Shown here piece by piece: positions 55,705 to 64,000 of a stretch of 64,000 nucleotides of DNA (positions are counted from its first letter, which is position 1; every line of letters begins with the position of its first letter). The notes beneath the pieces were generated by a model. It saw only the letters and a program-made list of their open reading frames with translations. It was not told the origin of the DNA and made no database searches. The DNA lies in contig OX123192.2 of the NCBI GenBank assembly GCA_944739405.2, positions 49,962,486 through 50,026,485 on the forward strand, written 5' to 3'. The DNA comes from Euclidia mi. Lineage: Eukaryota; Arthropoda; Insecta; Lepidoptera; Erebidae. Position numbers and translations under genes: made by a program.

Positions 55705-58438
55705 GAGTATAAAACACTGACTTCACTATTATATCTCAAAACATTAGAAGTATATACTCAAATTTTAATGCCCTACTAATAAAACATGCGTAAATCTAAA
55801 GTTAAAGCAATAAAACTATCGTATGCATCTTGTCTACATATAGAGATCGCACCTAACCTTACAATACTTGCTTTTTACCGTTCACCTTCCAACACAATAG
55901 CAGATGCATTCATAAACTCACTCAATAATCACTTGCAAATCATTCCATCTAATAAAAACATAATTATTACTGGTGATATTAATATAAATTTAATATATGA
56001 GAGCTCTGAATCATCTCACATACGTTCAAACAGATTGAATTATTTGAATATGCTCGCTACACATGAGTTAATCCCTGGCCACTCGCTACCCATGAGAGGT
56101 AAAAGTTGTCTTGATCACTTTATTTTTAAAAATAGCCCAGGCAATAAGTCTGTTTTTATTGCCATAATTGTAACAACTGTAACTGATCACTTAACTATTT
56201 TTTGTAAAATTAACTATTAATTCTCGAAAAAATAACTGCACTAATATCAAACGAACCTTTAAATTAGATAATGCACTATTGAATTTGGGAACAAGTAACC
56301 TGCAGAGTTAAGTACTATTAAATAACCCAATTGAAGTTACAAACAGGTTCATTGCCATATTACAAAACGCTATCACGTAAAATACTATTACGACGACTAT
56401 TTCTCAAAAATACAGAATGTTGAAACCATGGATGTCCCCAGGCTTGCTACGCTGCATCAATAACAGAAATAACATGCAAAAGAGTTTGAAAACTAATCCG
56501 TGTAATGCAACGCTAAAAATTACTTATGAAAGATATCGCAACTTTTGTAACTGTTTAATAAAAAAACAAAAGAGAAAATACGACAGAGAGAAACTTTCAC
56601 AAGCCAATAAAAATCCCAAAAAGCTTTGGCACACAATAAATGAAATCACGCATCGTTGCTCGAACAAAATACCAAACACAGAGCTACTTGATATTGCTGA
56701 CTCTCCACAAGAATCGGTAAACACAGTCAACAATTATTTCTCCAACGTTGGCAAACTATTGGCAGATGAAATCTTTTTAGGACCAGTAACCCACAGCTCC
56801 TATGCTTTCGAACCACCAAAACCACTGGTTACGTCTTTCGCTCTCTTTAGAACTGACCCGCATGAAGTACGTACTGTGTTAACAAATCTTAAAAATAACA
56901 GCGCCCCGGGTTGGGATAACATACCAGTTAAATTTTTAAAATCTGCATGCAAATTTGTTGTACCAATAATAGCTCACATGGCCAATCTTTGCTTTGAATG
57001 TGGAGTTTTCTTAAGTGGTTTGAAACTTGCTTTAATCACGTCCGTCTATAAAAGTGGAGACAAAAACTGTCCTTCGTATTATAGACCAACATCAGTCCTC
57101 CCATCTCTATCAAAAATCTTGGAAAATATAAATCTTTGGCTTATTCGTTATTAAGATAAAAATAATATAATATCTTCATCGCAGTACGGCTTCAGACGGG
57201 GAATGTCCACAGAGGATGCTGCTCTGGCGCTTGCTTCTGCTGTTACCAATATAGTTGACAATGGTGATAAGTGCCTGGCTGTCTTCTTGGACCTCAAAAA
57301 AGCATTCGACACTGTCCCGATTTCTACACTTTTGGACCGACTGGACGACATAGGCGTTAGGGGAAAGCCTCTTGAACTTTTCAAGGGATATTTGAGCGAG
57401 CGCAAGCAAAAGGTTAGAATAGGTGATAGAGTGAGTTCCGATGTGACAGTAACTTTCGGCGTGGGGCAAGGTAGCGTTATGGGACCAATTTTGTTCCTTA
57501 TCTACATAAATTACCTTTGTAACATGCAAATAGACGGAGGGAAACTGTTCTCATATGACGATGACACTGCCATAGTCTTTTCTGGGAAGTCCTGGACCGA
57601 GGTTCAGTTAATTGCTGAGCGAGGCCGCGCCAAAATAGCAGCATGGCTCGACTCCAGTTTGCTTACTTTAAACACGGATAAAACAAATTTCATTTGTTTC
57701 GCCAAGTATGAAAAATTTCAACCACCGTCTCATTTATCAATTAAAATCCACACGTGTGCAAACAACTTAAATCAAAACTGCACATGTTCCACTATTAGTT
57801 AAGTTAATAGTGTTAAGAACTTAGGGATAATAGTTGCTCAACGGCTCTCTTGGCACCATCATATTGAACTAATAATGAAAAGGGTCAGGAAACTTATTTC
57901 GGTGTTTAAAACATAACACACGTAGCACCTTATACTCTCCTTAAACAAATATATATATATATCTCTAGCACAGTCAGTGATAACTTATTATTTGCCGGTG
58001 TGGGGTGGAGCTACAAAAATTTAATTCTTGGACCAAGAAAGAGCACAACGTTCACTGCTTAAGGTCACACTTTTTAAGCCCTACAGATTCTCTACTGAAG
58101 ACCTCTATAAAACCGCGGATGTACTTAGTGTAAGGATGCTTTACTTACTTCACCTGATCCTGAGTAAGCACAAGACCACCCCTCTGGACAGTGAACAGGG
58201 AAGCAAACATAAACGAAGACGAAGGTACTATAATGTAGCTCCTATAGTTTCAGTCAAATCGTCCTTCGCCGAACGACAATTCGAGAGTCAGTCATCCCGT
58301 CTTAGTAACCTAATAAACAAAGAGATACCCATCAACACATTAACATACTTTAAAAGTAAAAAAACTTTAACGGAATGGTTTAAAACAAAAAACTACGATG
58401 AGATAGAACTCATTATAAATAGAACAGGAAAATATTAA
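55705..58438 (+). pseudogene. LINE ORF2: endonuclease and RT
   Basis: The endonuclease shows DFTIISQNIRSIYSNFN, ILAFYRSPSNT, IITGDININL, KSCLDHFIF and VTDHLTIFC. The RT from 56417 lies in one frame to 58438 with stops at 57152, 57800 and two or three near 57914-58020. Motifs: APGWDNIPVKFLKSAC, YYRPTSVLPSLSKILE, QYGFRRGMSTEDA, AVFLDLKKAFDTV, GVGQGSVMGPILFLIY and active site FSYDDDTAIVF (YADD expected). The C-terminus has ERAQRSLLKVTLFKPYRF and ends at TAA 58436. Moderately decayed. Confidence 0.8.
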
Positions 58439-58687
58439 AATTTAACGTGACTTAAATTAACTTCATACACACACTCACACACACACTGTAGATATATTCC
58501 AGTTTCCAAAAAACTTACTACCTGTAAAATTGAAATATCATAACTCTTAACTTTCTGCATTGTAAACCATGGAAGAGCGGAGTTCTTTACCACAAGCAAG
58601 TATTTGCTTAAAAAGAGACCCCAAATGATATTGTTTTTGTTGATTGTTACGTTATTGAAATAAACCTTTTTAATTTTTAATTTTAAT

Positions 58688-58830
58688 TTATTCGAGCACC
58701 GAGTGTTGTGCCTACGATCGCTATATTGGAACAACACTTTTTGAAACAACACTTTCTGTGATACAATCATTGTTGTATCGAGTCTAGGTGTTCTTTGTAT
58801 CGGTTGGAAAATCTTTACATCCTAATATAA
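58688..58830 (+). repeat. SINE family D part
   Basis: GCACCGAGTGTTGTGCCTAC, CACTTTCTGTGATACAATC and TTGTATCGAGTCTAGGTG match family D after its tRNA head. Confidence 0.5.
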
Positions 58831-58834
58831 TTAT

Positions 58835-59675
58835 ATATTTCTTGTGTGCGTGTGTATGTCAATGAACTCCTCATAAACGACTGGACCGATCTTGATGAAT
58901 TTTTTTGTTTGTGTTCAAGCGGACTTGAGACTGGTTTTGATTCACAATTTAGTCCACCGGAAAATGTTTTTTTTACTTAATTTTTAATTTATAAGTAGTT
59001 GTGGATTTTGGAATGTTTCACATTGGAACCGACGGACTGCGCTGCTATCGCAGTGTCTAATTTTATATTAATAATTTCATCAAGGTGTACATCTAAACCT
59101 TACCTGAATAATAAAACATTAAAAAATAAATATGTCGAGTCGACAACATATATCCGCAAAATTCGGATTGTCGAGTATTTTGTTAAATTCTAATAGTTCT
59201 GGCAGACAAATCACAGTCGCCATATTGGTCACTCAAGCGAAACGTCACAGATATCGGATAACATTTTGAGTACAGATCGGTTCACGAAAGTTGACCACAA
59301 ATGGCGGCCGTCGCGCGTATGTACATTCGTACAACAATGGCGTGGCTCCATTCTTGACGCCTTTAGGGAATGCGTCAAGAACGGAGCCACGCAATTGGCA
59401 TTCCACCCGCGCCTCACCCCGCTCCTCCACGGGGACCTAAAAATGATTTCTGCGCAGTGGACATCTTTCATGACCCGACCTATACTGCTTAGTACTAAGT
59501 AGTTTGTATGTGTAAATACTTTTTGCAGTTATATTTCTTAAACAGTTAAAACGACAATTATCGAAGTAACCGCCCGATAAAGGAGATTTGTGTTACCCCG
59601 AACATAGATGATATACTATAACTAGAGAACCCCGAATTTACGCGAGCGAAGCCGCGGGCAAAAGCTAGTCTTATA
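58835..59675 (-). repeat. Family F repeat, inverted copy
   Basis: Mirror image of 12405-13090: GGACCGATCTTGATGAATTT, GAATGTTTCACATTGGAACC, AGTCGCCATATTGGTCACT, AAAGGAGATTTGTGTTACCC and the end GAAGCCGCGGGCAAAAGCTAG. It carries an extra block at 59225-59460 not in the other copy. Confidence 0.65.
59340..59392. repeat. 21-bp hairpin in the extra block of family F
   Basis: Arms 59340-59360 (GCGTGGCTCCATTCTTGACG..) and 59372-59392 pair with one mismatch around an 11-bp loop. Confidence 0.75.
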
Positions 59676-60285
59676 TTAATTCATTCCCTTGATTTAAACT
59701 TCGTTTCAGTAACACCTTTAAGACTAAACTTGTTTCTAGTACGAGGCCTTCTTTTATAAATCTTTTCTTCCAGGAGTTTTACAGCTTAACTTTAAAACTT
59801 TTTATAATCAAGATGTCGAAAAATTTCACTTATCAAATTCTCGTTAAGATACTGAAATTATTCAAAGATACTAATTACAAGTATCAAATTTGAATATTCT
59901 GGAGAAAGCTTTATTGGGTGTTATTTTTAATAGCCCTTTGTTAGATATAGTTGATGATGCCAGTTATAAAGCGGAGAGAAACAAAAGATCTCATTTGCAA
60001 AATAAGCTGTATTATATTCGCGAACTCAATGATATTGAAGAGTTGTAGTTCATAGTTGAATAGTTTCTGATAATTAATTTTTTGTTGGGTGTTTGAGTGT
60101 GAAATTTATTCTGTTTAAATAACTTTAGACGAATTTTGTTGCTCTTCTTGGGCAAAGCTATGTTGGCTGAGGTGACCACTTATACATAGTCATTTTATAC
60201 AGTTATTACTCTCTCTTGTACACAACTTTTTTACTGTACAGTACAAGTGACATCGCTTAGTGCAGTTTCTTCCAAGAAATCTGCA
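59676..60285. other. AT-rich non-coding DNA
   Basis: Nothing recognised. Confidence 0.4.
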
Positions 60286-60500
60286 CGGTTGGCGTAGTGG
60301 GTTAAGTAGCTGCTTCGCCGTTTGACACTGCGCCGAGTCTTGTAATCTTGTGTTTCACCACACGAGACATGACTTTGTGTGATCTATAAATTGTTGTTTC
60401 AGGTCTGGGTGTACCTCGTGTCCTATGTTTATACGTCTGAAGACTCCCGATACAGGATTTATCTCTAGTGTGGGAGATGTCCTAAATGTCTGAATTGATG
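60286..60500 (+). mobile_element. SINE family D
   Basis: GCACGGTTGGCGTAGTGGG, CATGACTTTGTGTGATCTAT, TTGTTTCAGGTCTGGGTG and GATACAGGATTTATCTC, parallel to the minus-strand copy at 2262-2442. Confidence 0.65.
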
Positions 60501-60924
60501 TCTTAGTGGTAATATAATATAAGGAAAATTTCAATTAAGTTCGTAAATACATACATAGCTACATACAGCACCTGTTCTCCCAATCGTCTATCCTAACGTT
60601 CTATTCATGGATTTCCAGCCTTGTTTATAAAAATAACAAAGAAGAAAATTTTCTTTAATGTCCTTCTGCTAACTTTGCTTCTGCAGCCAGTAATTCAATA
60701 AAGTCGGTTCCTTTCAAAGTGCAGATTTTCAACCCTTTCTAACCAGAATACATGAATCTTAAATGATATTTCCCTACTTTCTTAGTATTGATTTTGTGAG
60801 TTTTGTACAATTAAGATGCTCAGCGTACTTACTGACAGCGTTAGCTAACTTTTAGTCTAACCAAATATATTTTTTTTATACAGATTAAGGTAAATTCTCT
60901 TTCAACTTACAAAGAAAGTGCTGG
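60501..60924. other. AT-rich DNA before the right duplication
   Basis: No gene. Homology to the window start cannot be tested to the left of 60925 because the left copy is cut by the window edge. Confidence 0.4.
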
Positions 60925-60929
60925 AGAAT

Positions 60930-61245
60930 CATCATCATCATCGTCAGACCTGTATATATATTGTCCCACTGCTGGGCACGGGCCTCTTCTCACTATGAGA
61001 AGGGGAAGGCCATAGTCCACCACGCTGGCCTAGTGTGGGTTGGCAGACTTCACATATCTTTCGATAATATTATGGAGAACTCTCAGACATGCAGGTTTAC
61101 TCACGATGTTTTCCTTCACCGTTAAGCAGGTGATATATAACAATTTAATACGCACTTAACTTCGAAAAGTCATTGGTGTGGATTCGAACCCGAGACCCTC
61201 TGCGTAGCAGTCTGTCGGTCTCTCCACTCGGCTATCGCTGAGAAT
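60930..61245 (-). mobile_element. SINE family A, uninterrupted copy
   Basis: Same insertion as at 1-572 but without the nested SINE. Runs from the ATCATCATCATCGTCAG tail to the head complement CACTCGGCTATCGCTGAG. Confidence 0.75.
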
Positions 61246-62211
61246 GTGAGAATCAATTACTATTATTTGATATACCTACAGTTGCTTCAGTATAAACAGA
61301 ACAATAATTATTAACTTTGTTAGTTGTCTGAAACATAGTTAATTATTGGTGTCTATGCTGGTGAAATAAACTTCACGAGGAAATTTAGGCAAACTATTAC
61401 ATTTCATTCGCATTCGAAACAAAAATTGAATTCGCAATGTTTATCTCGTGAATGCCAATTTCCTCACTCATATGAGGAAAAGAGAACTGAATCCTCTCGA
61501 TAGCGGTCCTCAATCCTTTCTTCTTTTGACTTATTTATCATTGGTTATTGAAAAAAATAGTTTTGAATTCCAAATTCACTTATATACTCGCTTTTGAACC
61601 ACTTTTTTGAAAATTTTAAAGCATTGCCACAGCGCTAATATGCCTTTGGCTATAGTACAGTAAATTAAATATGATTGATGGAACAACAAAATACTTGCGA
61701 AACTATTTGCATCGAGAAAATTGAGAACTGAACAGGCTGTGACTGACGTGGATATCTATTTTGCCAACCCACAAACTTAACTTTACAATCAACCCCAACT
61801 TTAGTACCTTGTATTAGAGTCTAAAATTACTTGTCTTAAAACGAAGATAAAATTGTATAATGTCGATGCCGGTAAATGGTAAAATATTATTAAGATGTCG
61901 TCCTATTTCCTACTCTCAAGAATTTGGACGACTTCAAAAGTACTTTGGGTATCAAATAAATTTACTATACGACTCTGAAGTAAATGATATACCGCTGGTT
62001 GGGTCATGGCTGTACCGAAGTTAAAATATTCTTGTTTACTACTTTGTTAATTTTTAGTAAATTTGTACTAAATCTTCAAAGGAGATCTGATGAGGTATGT
62101 TTTATAACTAAAAATAAAGACTTGAAGTTTGCTACTTCTCCACTGAGTTTATCTTGAACTTCAGGGTTATTATCTTCACAACTTTAGAAGTCAAGATTCA
62201 TAAATTAGTAA

Positions 62212-62630
62212 AGCCGGGTCTTCACTAGGCAACAATTGACGCGCAACATGTTGCACAGCAAGTTGCTCAACATGTTGAAAGTAGGCGCGGAACTTTTGTT
62301 GAACAACGTTGTCTGTCTACTAATCTACTACTTTACGTCAGTCGTCGACAACATGGCGCCAGAGGAACTTGTGTTGATTTCAGCGGCAGTGGTAATAATT
62401 GTATAAAAAATGCATCAAAAAGCAGAATAAAAACGTTGGTGGGTTAGAAAATACCTACAAAATAACAATCACAATTAACAACAATTGATGCTCAACTAAC
62501 GATGCTCTTTATCAAACAATCAGCCGCGCGTATTAAGTTGCTGTAAGCTGGACGCGCAATACGTTGCGCGTCATGTTGCACGCCAGCTGTCAACGTCGCG
62601 CGGTGTTTTGTGAAATGTTGCCCAGTGGCT
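62212..62630 (+). mobile_element. PIF/Harbinger deletion derivative with vestigial frame
   Basis: Ends AGCCGGGTCTTCACTAGGCA and, from the right, AGCCACTGGGCAACA (8 bp missing from the inverted end). A TAA duplication lies at 62209-62211 and 62631-62633. Inside, ATG at 62353 encodes MAPEELVLISAAVVIIV, then TAA; in the same frame after a second stop comes KRWWVRKYL. The block resembles the RRWWVRPWI motif near the start of Harbinger nucleases, so this looks like a shrunken autonomous element. Absent from the left duplication copy. Confidence 0.65.
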
Positions 62631-63255
62631 TAATTTTCACTAGGAATCAAGCACAATTTCACGGTATTTTGACTCTTAAATGACTTTACGCTATACTCCC
62701 GTTTTGATGTTCTATTTTCTGCAATAATATACCTATCAGCGCAATCTAACTACCACCATGCGTCATCACGTCATCTGGAAATGGCACATGATACACTTTC
62801 GCTTCGTTTTTAATCCATACTAATGACTAGATTCGACATATTAATACATTTTATAACTATACCTACGAGGCAGCGATAGATTGAGACTGATGGAGTATTG
62901 GAGTTACCAACAGAATGCCATGCGTGATAGATATAGGGTCAAAGTGACGTGCACATTGAATTGTAAATTACACATAGTCACGTTAGGGGCTTCCAACTTA
63001 TTTTACTACTCTCAGAGAGCGTAACACAAAATGTTAGACGTTAACATGAAATGTTCGAGTAATTATGCCGCTTTAATACAGTTTCATAGCAGCATCGTAC
63101 ATCGAGAATTGTTAAAATTTCCGCACAGTCTACATGAAATAATTTGAACCGCATTCGTGTCAATCGTACTGGGATGCCTCGCAATCCGTATTCACATCAA
63201 TGGTATCAATAAAAAAACTCATAACACTGGTAAACAGTGACAAATCCGTACAAGT

Positions 63256-63324
63256 ATGTAGGATAACGAATTTAATACAGGCTCAACATTTCAACGGGAT
63301 TATTGGACAAGAAATTTGCAGAAG
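63256..63324 (+). pseudogene. Counterpart of the candidate exon (right copy)
   Basis: Aligned with 2131-2199 and ending in a usable donor, GAAG|GTATGT. Its ATG is followed at once by TAG, so translation cannot begin there as in the left copy. Either this copy is dead or the block is an untranslated exon in both copies. Confidence 0.3.
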
Positions 63325-63349
63325 GTATGTTTGTACATATATCCATATT

Positions 63350-63480
63350 GTGACGGATTAAGAATACAAAATGCCACTACCCCAGTCGATTCGTACGTGA
63401 GTGTCGTAAGAGGCTGCTTAGAAAAACATATAAAGCAAATAGTATCTATTTCATGAGACCAGAATCTCGACATTAAACCC
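63350..63480 (+). repeat. SINE family B fragment
   Basis: TGTGACGGATTAAGAATAC, GAGTGTCGTAAGAGGCTGC and CTCGACATTAAACCC; counterpart of 2445-2620. Confidence 0.5.
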
Positions 63481-64000
63481 AACGTAGTATATAGACTTCA
63501 AGTTTTTAAAAAGCACCAGTAAGAACCGTTCTAATAAAATTGTATGCGTTAGAGGAAGTTTGATTAAATCGGAACCCACGAAATATAATAACTTATAATA
63601 TTTCATTTCATATAGAACAGCATAGTTATTATTAATAAGTATGCTGTTCTTAAATTAGCTGGAGGGTATTATTTGCTCTTATTACGTAGTTCTATCTATA
63701 CGTATTATCTTGGCAAGATGTATTAATTTGCAGTATCATGTATTATGTAACCAATCAATTGAATTGAACATTCGAGCTTAATTCGTCAAATATTTGGTTC
63801 TCGTTATACCTAGAGACAGGTAAGTGCCCTGAATGGAAAACTTCTTGTCCCAGTAAAAACGAACACAATAGCATTATACCCATTCGTCTGTAGGTATAGA
63901 CGTCTGCATAGACGTGACACTAGATCTAAGTCTGCACGTTGAGGAAATGAACCAGGAAGGAAGTAGGTACCTTACATGTACGTATATCGAGAAGGAAATG

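Larger units (their letters stand above)
54185..58690 (+). mobile_element. CR1/Jockey-group LINE with ORF1 and ORF2
   Basis: ORF1 at about 54185-55301, ORF2 at about 55705-58438 and a short AT-rich 3' region. Interrupted by SINE B (54328-54522) and by a palindrome-bounded segment (54830-55120). Confidence 0.75.
60925..64000. repeat. Right copy of the segmental duplication
   Basis: Same order and orientation as 1-3115. It still matches at the last bases of the window, so it continues to the right. Private differences are the MITE at 62212-62630, a non-matching block at about 62640-63045 and a partial SINE at 63350-63480. The many substitutions and separate insertions argue for an old genomic duplication rather than an assembly overlap. 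Confidence 0.85.

Noticed and set aside
1..64000. LTR retrotransposon, CRISPR array or integrated virus
   Set aside because: No long direct terminal repeats with gag-pol, no spaced direct repeats and no viral genes were seen.

Overview
The window reads as AT-rich, gene-poor nuclear DNA of an insect, almost certainly a moth or butterfly. The evidence is the dispersed repeat families: several tRNA-headed SINEs ending in GATGAT runs, the 'ACTGACTGACAGAC' and 'GCCCGCGGCTTCGCTCGC' repeats, insect LINE clades, Penelope-like elements, and one exon that looks like a lepidopteran gustatory receptor. No bacterial operon, CRISPR array or rRNA gene was seen. Most long open frames belong to transposable elements, usually broken and often nested. 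Element ages and clade names are inferred from motifs only.

Layout. 1-3.1 kb is one copy of a segmental duplication whose partner is at 60.9-64.0 kb; both carry a short exon-like block ending in a splice donor. 4.0-5.1 kb holds a Harbinger-like MITE inside another repeat. 5.7-9.5 kb is a LINE split by a palindromic MITE and by a Penelope-like element with long inverted arms; removing the Penelope element rejoins the LINE frame. 9.5-14.9 kb is AT-rich DNA with SINEs and fragments of a LINE called LINE-X here. 15.4-15.84 kb is a CpG-rich block followed by a splice donor, the best candidate for a host promoter and first exon. 16-19.6 kb holds more SINEs, a MITE, a strong hairpin and another LINE-X copy. 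20.0-26.3 kb is a nearly full-length LINE with RNase H (I/LOA/Outcast type). 26.5-27.6 kb is a broken Tc1 transposon. 29.9-34.6 kb is a nearly complete CR1-like LINE on the minus strand. 36.7-39.1 kb is LINE-X with a 791-bp P-like (THAP) transposon inside, precise 8-bp target duplication included. 41.9-42.6 kb is the gustatory receptor exon. 43.3-44.0 kb has two small insertions with clean target duplications. 44.85-47.66 kb is a FLYWCH/Mutator-like DNA transposon with 77-bp terminal repeats and a transposase that can be read intact through three exons. 48.1-50.1 kb is a decayed Penelope-like element. 52.6-58.7 kb is made of two CR1/Jockey-type LINEs with foldback insertions. 58.7-60.5 kb is SINEs and other repeats.

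The elements form a layered insertion record rather than a pathway. The items most worth following are the potentially intact Mutator-like element, the P-like element, the duplicated exon-like block and the CpG-rich first exon.
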